Below are positions 34,290 through 45,500 of a stretch of 64,000 nucleotides of DNA, in pieces. Where the stretch lies: assembly GCA_035222895.1 (NCBI GenBank), contig JAVYIG010000096.1:890508-954507 (forward strand), in the 5' to 3' direction. The notes beneath the pieces were generated by a model. It had not been told where the DNA came from. It did not search any database and was given only the letters and a program-made list of their open reading frames with translations. Position numbers and translations under genes: made by a program. Source of the DNA: Strongylocentrotus droebachiensis (lineage: Eukaryota > Echinodermata > Echinoidea > Camarodonta > Strongylocentrotidae). Every line of letters begins with the position of its first letter. The first letter of the stretch is position 1.

Positions 34290-37200
34290 GTATGTGATTT
34301 ATTTCTTTTTTATTATTATCAAATTTATGTGAAAACATGTGTTAAAATAATGTATTCGGTATTATATTGTTGCTATGTATCTCTCGCCAGGACGTGATCT
34401 AGAGAGTCAAAAATTGTCGTGTTTAGGTTATACCCCTTTTCTTCTTCTTCTTTTCCAAAATTTGGTATGATATTACAATGATTAATAATGACACAAATTA
34501 TATTGGTATCATAATGTTAAGCAAAATTATATAACGGATTGCAAATCACGTTAAAATTAATATCATATATTTTATATAACTATCACAAATTCACAGTTCG
34601 TTTTTCGGTTACCACAATATCAATCCTTGGTTGCTATTGAGTAGTTCTGCATTAGCAAGGAAAACAAAATTGCAAGTGGAAATATCTTCAGAACCCTCAG
34701 CTTTTTAGTGGTTATTTCAGTTTGTCTGCAAAGAGACAAGTTGCTTTGAATAATCGATTTTCTATTAGCGAGTTCGTAGAAAAGTGCTTGAAACCGCAGA
34801 CGATTTTTAGCTTGATTTTTCTCTTTTTTTCTTTTAACGGAATTTAATAATACATTGCATACAACACATATGATTATAATATCATGACGAAAGTCATGTT
34901 AATATGTCAAGATTATTCCTAAAATGCTTTCATTGCTTTAGGCCAGCTGAGATTTTTTTTAAAAGATGAAGATATAAGGCACACATTTCCAGTGATGCTC
35001 AATGCGCCTTCAAAAATATCCTAAGGAAATTGTTCCAAAGAACTTCAACAAAAAAAGTCAATCGATTAACCGACTGGGTAAAACTAGTATTAAGTAGGCG
35101 CCTTGCATATTCACTGTGAAATATATATGTATGAAAAATATCTATTATTTACGTCTCACAGATTCCCTTAATAATTCATATCTTTTCGATTTTTTTTTCT
35201 GCAGTGCTTGAATTCTTCACCGATCCCGAACAGAGGCGGAAGTGGAACAAGAAGTCACCAACATTCGAGGTTTTGGAAGAGAAGGAAGACTTCAAAGTCA
35301 TCTACACGTAAGTGACCCCCCCCCCCCCCCCCACCCCCACCCCGTCACCTGTCCCCCATCCCATCCACAGCTCCTGCCTCAACCTCCTTTCGATGTTTAC
35401 AGTCTGCAGCTGTTTCTTAATAAAGAATATTCTTATTATCTTTACTAATGATCACTGTTATTCATATAAACTTTGATATTATGATTTTCCCCATTATTAA
35501 TGTTATTTTTTTTGTTAAACCATCAAAGAACGTCTGACGTTGGACCCCATGGTTGCTACACAAAACTGAATACACCATGTGCAGATATACTTTTGTTCTG
35601 ATAATGCATGCGGTATTATTCCATCGGGGTATGACTCAAAAGTGATTGAATTAAACCACAGAAGAAAGCAAATTGTCCTGAGTGGGTTAATACACTGAAA
35701 GAGAATGAACATTTATTGTGGTCTGTAACCGTAAATCCGCTCTATAGATCTCATTTTTTGCCTCAGTTTACTTCATACACGCCTATGATTATACGACATC
35801 GAGTCGTGGAGGAAACGTAACAAGATATCATAGGCTTTGTGAAAATTATTTTGGCCATTTTATTTTAACGATTGTTCTGCCCTAAACCGCGAAAATACAT
35901 CGGCTTTCAATGGAAAGGGAGGAGGAAGGGAGAGAGAGTGGATGTACAGCCAATGTTCGGATTAATTAAAGATAAAGTTGGGTTTTGGGGCCCCGTCTAA
36001 CAAACAAATGCGATTAATCGCAACTATGTACATAAGAGATAGGGACTGCAAACTTGTGATTGATTGGAAGACTTGCGATTGATTCGGATCAATCGCAACT
36101 CTTCATGAAACGGGGCCATGGCCATGCCATTTCATTGTTAAAGAAATTGTCTTTGAACGTATTGGGAAAGGTTGATCGTGTAATACAAGAGTATAGTGCT
36201 GTGAGAATTTAGAATCATCGAATTGTTGAGAAATTGTCTCCTTGCCGAAAATCACCTACACTGAAGCCCTGTATACACAGAAAAGAGTATGTCGAACTAA
36301 CTCACATTGGTAACAAGTTTCGTGTCATATTCCGAAAATCAATAAATTTAAAGTGCAATTCTTTGCAACGGGGATTTTCATACTCTGTAATATTTATTTC
36401 CACAATGTCATACAAATTATGAGAAAGCTCAATTATTATTGTTGTCCTTTCACAACTCAACTTTAATAGTAATCGTTTCCTGGGGACCTTTTTTTTTATC
36501 TTGATGCTCATCCACTACTAGCATAAAAAGTATGAGAAAACTCACACATAATTTTTCAACTTTATGAACTTAGCTTTCTCTTTAAGGCTGCAATATCGTA
36601 CTAGCGGTCATTCACAGATGTACCCAGTGCACCCTTACTCGGCCCCTGCAAGAATCGCGGCTCATTACACGCAAACCACTCGTTCCATCCACCAAGCATG
36701 CAGAGGAGGGGTTTGATCTCCCGTGCTGGCCCAAGTGTTCATAATTATGTGACAGGGCGTGCATTAAAAATATATTAAAATGGCGGGACAGACTCTTTTC
36801 TTTTCACCGTGAGTTCAAGGTTCGCATTCCACGGGGGTCGGTTGCAGATACCTTAAGAAACGAAAGTCGGTTAGGGCTGGCAATATTGATGGAATTTGAT
36901 ACAAGCCTGTGGATGTGATTTCCCCGTTCTTTTGTATGGTGAATGTTTAGAAAACAAACAGGATAAGAAGTTCCATTGTACGCCATTTTAGCAGCTGGCG
37001 CGTAGTCTTATAGGTCAGACTATGATCTGTAGGTTTTCAATAGACCTGGGGAGTGTTTCACAAAGACTAAGATCGACTTCAAGTTGGACTTAACTATGAC
37101 AGGCCGTTCATGCCACTAGTTGCTCTCACCATTATGATATTTAGATGTTATATTTACCTTCAATAATAAATTAATTATCCAAAATTGTAAATTCTGTAGA

Positions 37201-40200
37201 TTTAGGGCTATGATTTGCACGTCCAATCAGAGACCAATGACAGTGAAATGGTGTGAGCAAAACAGTGGCATGAACAGCCTGCCATAGTTAAGTCCAACTT
37301 AAAGTCGATCTTAGTCTTTGTGAAACACCCTCTGGTTACTCATGTATTTAAAATAATGCATGATCCTCTGTAGAACCTCTGGTTACGATCTATGAAATAT
37401 ACCTGCAATACATACTGGCATCACTTTAGATAGAATCCGCTTTCCATACACTAGATATTGCTATGTCTGACAACCCCTTGGCAATCTTTTCAGTTGCCAA
37501 CATAATTTTTTTCTTCAATAAGTAGGCCAATGCATAAGATTGGTAAACATATATTTTGCATGAAGTCACTGGGACTCAGTAATTGCTATATTCTAATAGG
37601 CCATTTTCATAGGGTAATCAAATTGAATGTACAAATTGCTTAATTCGTTACAAATTATTTAATTCACTTGTAACGAATAATTGTATTTCGATATTAAGAA
37701 AACGTATTGCATACATTAATGGTTGCTTTAGTAAGACAAATATCGTGGGTTTGCCTACGTATCAACGCGTAATATATCTAATTCGCTGTCTAAATATTGA
37801 AGTACAATTTTTCGTAACAAGTAAATGCAATAATGTATATAAACTAGGCACTGAACAAAGATTTGTGCATCAAATTTGATAACATAACGAAAATGACATA
37901 TTGCTGAGTGTTAACTTGACACTTAACCGTTTGTTATTTAGATACATTCAAGAGCTGAAACATATGTGTATGTCTACAGTTTGACTGTTTCCGTATTTAC
38001 ATGCGCATAGACAAAACAAGTTTACGTAGCGTACATTATGTATCATATTCCAGGAGCACACTGTTTATTTAGCTTCAATGGCCTCTTAAAGATATTAGCA
38101 GTCACTCCTCGATACAGTGTATACATATGTTTGACAAGAAGAAAGAAAAAAGATCATAATCATTTTATTAATTACGTATATCATTGGCGAGGAAACATCA
38201 GTCTGACAAATCAGGAAGAATTGTTTTAATTATATTACCAATCTACTTACTACATGTCATGTACGAAGAGGCGTTTGACTGTTGTTATTGCGTTTTCTAG
38301 CATTGTGCGGTTCCACCCCCCCCCCCTTAACCCCTCCGCCTTTTTTGGAGTTACCGACGAAAATTAAATCATATTTTACTGCCAAAGCTTAGATCTACTG
38401 TAAGAACAGGACCCACTCCCACCTCTTTTCCCTTTATCAATATCTTTAAACGAATATATATTGTGTTTGGTTTCTAAATTTTAAATGTATTGGATACGCC
38501 TATACTACGGTTGCAAACACTATTGAATCCCAATTAGACGACCACTCCTTGGTTATTTCAGGCATTCAATTATGGTTGGTACTGGACACAATTTACAGTG
38601 GTTTATTCATCTTTCCATAACGTAATTTCATACAGATGAATCAAGTGTCAGTACCTACAGTGCAAACATTATTGATTTAGGCATGTTTTTGTTTGATTTA
38701 TTCGAACCACTCAATCGTCATTAATAGTATGATATGGATAAATTATTATACAGACAGTTTCCTTGATTTTTAAAAACATTGACCAAGTACTTCAAGCGTT
38801 TTTCTGTCAAAAACCTGAACCATTTCAAGGACAAAATCTGAGAGCGATTGTCTATTTTAGTTGTGACGATTCTGAAGTGTATTATTTGTGAAGCACTCGA
38901 ACCCATCCTGTCTCCCACGTAACTCCGCTTGCGTTTGAAAACAACATGCTTGGCCACTGTCCAAGCTGAACATGTTTAATTTGACGTTGTGTTTACGATC
39001 CGACGCTGTCTTCATTATCATTAATATGGAGGTACTTTTGGATTTACACGCCGACATAGTGGACTGCTACGTGTGACGTCCATTAAAGGCGCTGTGACTT
39101 CCTTTGAAGGCACTGTCAGTGCCTTATAACGACGTCACACGTAGCAGTCCACTATGTCGACGTGGAAATCTAAAAGTCCCTAATAACCAATTTACATTAC
39201 GGCAACCGAGGGGGCACTCGCCCCCCCCCCCCCCCCAACCCCCTCCTCATGCACTCTCAGTTTTCCCAAATGTTTATTATTTTTTGTCTGCGAATTTTCG
39301 ATTATTTTTCGAGTTTACTTTTTGTTTATTTCATTTGTTGACGCTGCAAATACACTAAGCAAAAGTTGTGTCACTGTTTAGCTTCCTCCGTTTAATTATT
39401 TTTTTTAAATATTTGTTGCTTGGTAATTTGTGTTGATACCGTCTCCGAGCTTGAAATACATCATCGCGTTCCTTAGTAGATGTGTTTCTCATAAGTGTTT
39501 GATTCTTTCACAAATGCTAATTGATATTTGCTGATGTATAAGTCTTTCATCCTAATTATCGCCTTGCAGAGTATTCAAGATGCCAACCGCCTGCGATGAT
39601 CGTGATGTTGTCCAATGCTGCGTAGTAAGATCAGATGAAGAACCCATCCGCCATACCATCCTCTACAAGAGCTGCAATCACCCGAGCAAACCACCTACCA
39701 GCAAGGGACACATAAGGTTTGTAGTGGCAGATATGAGACACTAACTATCACAATATGAACAACTACCTAACGAGATAGGCTCATAAGGTTTGTAGCACAA
39801 GACATCTATTATGACAACATGAAAAACCACCTAACAACATGGATACATAAGGTTTGTAATGGTAGATATAAGACATTACATATCACAATATGAACAACTA
39901 CCTAACGAGATAGGCTCATAAGGTTTGTAGCACAATACATCTATTATGACAACATGAACAACCACCTCACAAAATGGATACATAAGGTGTGTAGTGGTAG
40001 ATACAAAACATTTATTATCACAATATGAACTACCAGTTAACGAAGCAGGCTCATAAGGTTTGTAATGGTAGATATAAGACATTTATTATCACAATATGAA
40101 CCACGACCTAACAACATGGATACATAAGGTTTGTAATGTTAGATATAAGACATTACATATCACAATATGAACAACCACCTGCGAGATAGGCTCATAAGGT

Positions 40201-42912
40201 TTGTAGCACAAGACATCTATTATGACAACATGAACAACCACCTCACAAAATGGATACATAAGGTGTGTAGTGGTAGATACAAAACATTTATTATCACAAT
40301 ATGAACTACCACTTAACGAAACAGGCTCATAAGGTTTGTAATGGTAGATATAAGACATTTATTATCACAATATGAACCACGACCTAACAACATGGATACA
40401 TAAGGTTTGTAATGGTAGATGTACGACATTACATATCACAATATGAACCACCACCTTACGAAATATGCTCACATGGCTTGTAGTGGTAAATATAATATAG
40501 ACATTAAACATCACCATATGAACAACCCTATACACAATAAACACATAAGATTTGTATTGGTAGATACACGACATTTATTATCACAATATGAACCACGACC
40601 TAACAAAATGGATACATAAGTTTGGTAATGGTATATATATATATATATATATATATAAGACATTAAATATCTCATTACCTAAAGGACACATAAGATTTGT
40701 ATTGGTAAACATAAGGTTTAACTGGTAGTACCATAATGTTTGTCGTGGTAGACGTAGGTTTTGTCAGGAAGACATACGTTTAACCCTTAGACATAAGAGA
40801 GTATCAACTAATGACGTACTCTGCAACACCATTCTTAACAAATATTTCTATCATCTGACCAAACCACCAATCAGATGAGGAGCGAGGACATAATGCTTTA
40901 ATAAGAAACATGATATTTGTATTGATTGACATTTATAAGGTCTGTCTTGTACACATGATATATTACCAGCAAACAACATAAAAGTACAAAAAATACTATC
41001 AAATTTCACGAACAAATCACCCCAAAACAAATAGCAAGTGATATTTGTAATCGGATTTGTAATAGTAAACATAGGGCTTCTCTGATAGCCGTAAAACAGC
41101 ATAGAGCAAAAACAAAACACACAAGATTTGTATTTGTACACAAAGTTTCAACTTACGTATTCAAGATAGTATCAGGAAATGATGTAAATACCATACTAAA
41201 TCACCGGAGAAAACCACCAATTAAAATACGGGACACGTACATTTTTAACTGGATATATAATTATAAAATGCGTGTGGGAGTGTCATAATATTAGCAAAAA
41301 AAGGAACAACAAAGGAAACATTTTAAAGGGATTGGGTATCTTTTTCTCAGATTCTAAACAAAATCCTGGAGTTAGCTCATGCTACAATCATAATTATAAA
41401 CCTTTAAGTCACTCAGGAATCCCACAAATTTTACAAACCAATCGCCTGTCTGATTATCAATATCTTTATGATTGGAATACGAAATTTTAAAAACTGTTAT
41501 CCCAACTGTTTGTATAACACTACAGTCTATTGGGGGAAATGAGTATAGTAAAACCGGTCACTTAAAGATTTTTTTTTTTTTTGAGGCACTTCATGATCGT
41601 TTTGAAGCGCATTTTTTTTTAGGGCTTCAATATTACACCACATCACAGACACATGATAACACGTAGGGCCATGTATCTCAGATTTAACATTGTTAAACGA
41701 TGCCTTTAAGGTTTTTAATCGTAACAAATATCAACTTGTAAAATATGGAATACTAATTAGCCTGCCTCTCACATGATGCTTGTCTTTGCAGGGCTGATGT
41801 CGGTGTAATGGGCATTGTGATCAGACCTAAGGAGGGCGATGAGGTCGCGACCCACGTGACCTGGGTAGGTCAGGTCAATCTCAAAGGATGGATGCCCAAG
41901 ATGATGGTCAACAAGGTCACGGTCGGTTACCCAGTATCGCTTTATGACGACATCAACACGGTAAAGTTTATGAAAATAGCGTGCAGGGACCTGTTGCATA
42001 AAACTCTGTTATTAATGGTGACTACCATATATGGTAACATTGCTCAACAGCCAATCAAAATCAAGTATTCCACGGAAGTTACCATTGATGGCTAAGTTAG
42101 TGACTAGTTTTATGCAACGGGACCCTGACGATATTTCGCACTTGTCTTCTCCTTTTCCCTCTTGTTCATTCTCTTTCTGTGTAGCTCTCTACTGCTTACT
42201 CCCACCCCCATCTCTCTCTCTCTCTCTCTACCCATCTATCTTAATCTCCCTCTCTCTTCTTCCTTTGTTGCTCATACCCATAACCTTCTTTTGTGGTGAC
42301 TTTGCCTGGTGCTGGAACCCTCAACTACCACAAAGTTTGAGTGTAGGCTATATTTTGCATACATGATTGTAACAAAAGTCGCCTGTGGCAGACCACTGTT
42401 TACAGACATGTCTATGGGACTATACAACATGTGGCAAATAAATGCTGTCCACATCCTTAGCTGTTCCTTGCCATATCTTGAATACGAGGGCATTTGAAGA
42501 GCAATCTTTTTTCAGGGGACAACTTTGTATGAAACTCCTCGACACTAACGTTATATAGAATGAAAAATCTCATAACTTCATTTTACACATTTCCCAGAAC
42601 TTCACCTTCCTTTTAATGGTTTCCATTCAATATTCTCACCAATTCACTTTCTTCCCACAGTACTGGAAGAAGTTGACGGGGCAGGATAAGAAGGAGAAGA
42701 AGGACGGCAAGGCAGAAGGAGAAGAGGAGAACAAAGAAGAGGAAGGAGAGGCCAAGCCCGAAGAGGAGGAACCTGCCGAGAACGGGGAAGCTGAACCGGA
42801 AAAGACCGAAGAGAAGGCCGAGGAAAAGAAGGAGGAAGCGGCATCAGAGGACAAACCCGCCTCAGATGAGAAACCCGCCGGAGAAGGCGCTGCCACTGAA
42901 ACAGCAGAATAG
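34253..42912 (+). CDS. START-domain lipid-transfer protein (five exons; N-terminal part not found)
   Basis: Five exons (34253-34289, 35205-35307, 39570-39716, 41792-41960, 42661-42912) join through GT-AG introns in one continuous frame, giving 235 residues plus a TAG stop. The protein reads as the middle and C-terminal part of a START domain: VDKVLEFFTD near the start, then RKWNKKSPTFEVLEE, NHPSKPPTSKGHIRAD, and the hallmark strand plus helix VTWVGQVNLKGWMPKMMVN. The motif LKGW(L/M)PK is shared with StAR/STARD3-type domains. START domains bind a single lipid in a hydrophobic cavity; the ligand cannot be read here. The first 50-60 residues of a normal domain are missing, so further 5' exons must lie upstream, or the gene starts at the internal ATG at 34259. 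The last 80 residues are a Lys/Glu-rich tail of low complexity, unlike the short tail of most STARD proteins. START identity is firm; the subfamily (STARD1/3, 5, 10 or PCTP-like) is not. Confidence 0.85.
35205..35307 (+). CDS. START gene, second recognised exon
   Basis: The acceptor TTTTTTTTCTGCAG is followed by the frame VLEFFTDPEQRRKWNKK and then SPTFEVLEEKEDFKVIYT, with donor ACAC|GTAAGT. The RxxWD/N-like segment and the following strand match the region of START domains around the first long helix and beta strands. Phase enters at 1 and leaves at 2, consistent with both neighbours. A long poly(C) run starts 8 bases into the following intron. Confidence 0.85.
35987..36117. mobile_element. 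Hairpin MITE (GGGGCCCCGTC / TTGCGATT family)
   Basis: GGGGCCCCGTCTAACAAA and GATTAATCGCAACTATGTAC at the left mirror CAATCGCAACTCTTCATGAA and ACGGGGCC at the right. It lies in the START gene intron. Confidence 0.68.
37048..37330. mobile_element. Hairpin MITE (GGGTGTTTCACAAAG family)
   Basis: Complete copy with arms GTGTTTCACAAAGACTAAG and CTTAGTCTTTGTGAAACAC. It lies in the intron of the START gene between exons 35205-35307 and 39570-39716. Confidence 0.75.
39031..39179. repeat. Long perfect-like hairpin (50-base arms, 50-base loop)
   Basis: Arms 39031-39080 and 39131-39179 pair with few mismatches; their core GACATAGTGGACTGCTACGT is exactly mirrored by ACGTAGCAGTCCACTATGTC. GACGTC at each inner end is CRE-like. 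It lies in the START intron 390 bases before the third recognised exon. Confidence 0.8.
39570..39716 (+). CDS. START gene, third recognised exon
   Basis: This 147-base exon follows TTGCAG and ends at CATAAG|GTTTGT. It encodes VFKMPTACDDRDVVQCC, then an R-rich strand and SCNHPSKPPTSKGHIR, the segment equivalent to the DRD-V and HP-x-PP-x-G-x-VR motifs of START domains. The donor is non-ideal (GTTTGT), and the same CATAAGGTTTGT string recurs many times in the tandem array directly downstream. Confidence 0.88.
39712..40700 (+). repeat. Tandem array copying the START exon donor sequence
   Basis: Starting at the end of the exon 39570-39716, about fifteen units of 62-73 bases each begin with CATAAGGTTTGTA or a close variant and continue with a GTAGATATAAGACATTATTA-like spacer and an AACAACCACCTAAC-like end. 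A four-unit higher-order period near 277 bases is clear (39841 to 40118 to 40395; 39975 to 40252). Copies decay downstream (AAGATTTGTA, AAGTTTGGTA) and faint traces reach 41110. A TA repeat interrupts at 40632-40661. Confidence 0.9.
40632..40661. repeat. TA microsatellite
   Basis: TATATATATATATATATATA within the decaying end of the donor-like tandem array. Confidence 0.9.
41327..41711. repeat. Dispersed repeat of about 390 bases, START intron
   Basis: Ordered blocks CATGCTACAATCATAATTAT, AACCTTTAAGTCACTCAGGA, CTATTGGGGGAAATGAGTAT, GAGGCACTTCATGATC and ATGTATCTCAGATTTAACAT recur at 54440-54783 and 60513-60890, and reversed in part at 5640-5850. The ends carry AAAGGGATTGGGTA and ACGATGCCTTTAAGG. 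No coding capacity. Confidence 0.7.
41792..41960 (+). CDS. START gene, fourth recognised exon (lipid-pocket hallmark)
   Basis: The acceptor TTTGCAG leads into ADVGVMGIVIRPKEGD, then VTWVGQVNLKGWMPKMMVN and the C-terminal helix KVTVGYPVSLYDDINT, ending at ACG|GTAAAG in phase 0. This is the most diagnostic START segment: a beta strand running into the Gly-Trp-x-Pro loop and the lid helix that closes the lipid cavity. A MITE begins only about 25 bases beyond the donor. Confidence 0.9.
41986..42124. mobile_element. Hairpin MITE (GTTGCATAAAAC family), START intron
   Basis: GGGACCTGTTGCATAAAACT at the left mirrors AGTTTTATGCAACGGGACCC at the right; ACCAT-rich inner arms and CAACAGCCAATCAAAATCAA in the centre. 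Second copy at 59975-60130. It starts 25 bases after a START-gene donor. Confidence 0.72.
42661..42912 (+). CDS. START gene, terminal exon with Lys/Glu-rich tail
   Basis: It follows TTCTTCCCACAG in phase 0 and begins YWKKLTGQDKKEK, the end of the C-terminal helix. About 75 residues made almost only of Glu, Lys, Ala, Pro, Gly and Asp follow, up to TAG at 42910-42912. The tail is predicted to be disordered. A 66-codon and a 118-codon reading frame on the opposite strand are shadows of this biased composition. Confidence 0.85.
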   Translation, partial: YWKKLTGQDKKEKKDGKAEGEEENKEEEGEAKPEEEEPAENGEAEPEKTEEKAEEKKEEAASEDKPASDEKPAGEGAATETAE

Positions 42913-42999
42913 GATTTCTTCAAGCAAGAAGGGAAATTGAGTAGAGAGAGAGAAAGAGAAAGTTTTATCAAATTGGACATTTTTTCAAACACATACCCG

Positions 43000-45230
43000 A
43001 TGTTTGATTTGTTTGCTTGGAGAGCGTTACTTGTTATTGATGATATTTAAATGATGCGTTCTTACTTTTAACGTATATAGTTCTCTATCACCGCTGTATG
43101 ATGTAGTTATTAAGTTACGTTTCCCACAAGTAGATAAGTGGCAAGAGAGAATTACATGTGTCTTGATGTGAACGCAGATTTCTCATGTTCGTCGTGTGTA
43201 AACGCACACTTCGTCAGCCCTCCCTTTGTTACGTCATTACAGGGGGTTAATTCTTGATCTTTTGTCCATTGCACACCAGGCGTCATTTCGTTTGCGTCAG
43301 TCGAACCTGCAATGGCAATTAGCTCATACGCCAGGAACTAAACGTAACGTTTGCGCTGTTCACTTTCCATGCACATGCTGTAAGCTAGCGCCTCACACGG
43401 TGCGTTAAAACCACGATAATCGGTGACGCAACCTTGCGTCATCAAAGAGACAACTCGTGTGCATCGGGCGTTAGACTCGTAATAGAAGAGTATATTGATT
43501 TTGACACGATCATGAAGCAAATTGCCTAAACTACGCTAATGACAAATGGAAAGATAATTATGCCATACCATTTTGCTGTTTGTGAATGGGAAATCGTCAG
43601 ATCTTTCTGTAGATAATACAAATTATAAACAAAATTGTTGTTGATAAAGTTCAGTTTGCCTGGCTTTAATTCTTTTCTTCCAATTTTCTGTGAGTTTTTT
43701 ACAACAAAGACTAGGCCTATACCCATTTTCCTAAGTAGGATACTAAACATAAAACACAAAAAGGAGAAATAGATAGCTTTGCAAAGGTTTTCATAGACTT
43801 GTGATAAACGTGGAGAAAAAAGCATTAGTCAGAATGTTTGGAGTTTTTACAGTGAGAATATTCTGCTAGAAAGTGATCGTTTTTGTATTTTTTTTTTTCA
43901 TTAACGACAGGAATGGTGCCTTGTGTTTGGTTTACAATGGTAATGGTAAAACCAAAATGTGTTTCTTCATTTTACGGCTTCCGGTGTACATATTCTTTTA
44001 TTCACTTTTTTTAATCTTCTTTTTGTTTGACAAATATATTCAAACATATAAACATTGAAATTAGGAGGTTTAGGGAGAATATACGGATGATATCGAACGT
44101 AATATTAACTAGTCGTGGTATTTCCTAGCATACTAAGCAAAGATAATTGTTAATAACTGTTAAGATTGTCATAATGTTAGACTAAACGTCATTTTTACCA
44201 AGCAGAAGTCTGTTAATTGATGTACATGTACCACATAAATCATATTTATGACACCCAGTATAGGCCTACTTATCATTATAATTATACCCTACTACTTTTT
44301 CAAGTAACATCACGACTGGTGCTAAAAATATACGTTTAGATTTTTATGACATTATAACAAGAGAATATAACCAGAGTCTCCCCACAAATAGCAGACACCC
44401 CCCGCTTATTAGCAAATAAGGACATCTTTTCGATATTTTTTAATGAAACGGCGATATCATTGTTTACGAGCCATTTTTGTGAGGGAAAAATCGTAGTTTA
44501 ACCAGCTAGAAACAACCCTCAAACCTGAGAAATGTTATTCTATCATTCTCCAAAAAAAAGAGATTCTCCTTGATCTACGAGCTATATAAGCTATATCCAA
44601 CATAAGTAGCAAGCATATATAAAATCCTACTGTGTACACACATTTGGTAATTCGTTCTGCATATTTAGAAACTTAACATCAACACTAGATATTACATGTA
44701 CAAGCTATGTGAAGTAATATGTCATTTGGGCTAGTAATAACGAAATGTTAATCCTTTTACGAAAGCCGCGATTATGCCTTTATTGGGTTGGTTAATAGTA
44801 TTATGTATAGGGACCACTTCTAAACGTTTTTTTTTTTAAACGATAACAAATTGTTCAGTGTTACTCACAACGCCCGCTGTATATTCCGTTTCAAATGTGA
44901 ACAAAAATCAGAAATTTTCAACAAAATTGTCATCAGACCTAATATTACTATAATTATAGAATTTTATTGTAATACACATTAGGTGGTCAGAACATAGAGA
45001 AAGACAAAAGAAGAAAACCAAACTGCTATGCATATGAAAGTACCACGTTGCCACGCAAGTTGCTTCCGTTGTTTTAAGCGTCTCATATTGTGTTTTATGT
45101 TTATATTTTACTTTTTATACTTATCACCGTACTTCCGTCTTCAATTTCATTTGTATTTCCGTGTCATAACCGTATTAACGACCAAAGCTTGCCATAACGA
45201 GGGTCTAAAGAGTACTGAAGTGCTAACGCC
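43000..45230. other. START 3' flank; nothing further identified
   Basis: This follows the START stop codon and probably contains its 3' UTR. I see no defensible exon, RNA gene or repeat family. Short frames on both strands are AT-rich and unrecognised. Confidence 0.4.
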
Positions 45231-45500
45231 ATGTTCGCTTAAATGTCGTCGATGAATACTGGTTCCAAACAACAGAGCCTGCGCATGAGGTTCACCGCGA
45301 AATCATTCAAGCAACGGGCTGGAGCAAGGCAAATTCAGTGTTTGGAGATCGTGTGATCGCCGCGACGTTGTTTGGCGCAAAATTGTTAGGACCCAGTAAC
45401 ATTTCCGGCTTGGCCATTATGACGTCACACTTCGGGACTCTCTATCGTTTAGGAGTGAGAGTGATTTAAACGTGACGTAACATTCAACATGGCCTCAAGT
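45230..45500 (+). promoter_or_regulatory. CpG-containing island with CRE-type site
   Basis: Local GC rises (GATCGCCGCGACG, GCGCAAAATTG) and TGACGTCA occurs at 45420-45427. A 34-codon plus-strand frame starts at the ATG 45251 (MNTGSKQQSLRMRFTAKSFK then QRAGARQIQCLEIV and TGA). Reading it as a regulatory island or a short first exon are both possible; I cannot assign it. Confidence 0.25.

Noticed and set aside
39876..40619. Minus-strand frames repeating Y-K-P-Y-E-P
   Set aside because: They translate the tandem donor-like array in the START intron; periodicity follows the DNA repeat.
42636..42992. 118-codon Ser-rich minus-strand frame
   Set aside because: It is the complement of the Lys/Glu-rich START terminal exon, whose splice phase and stop support the plus strand.
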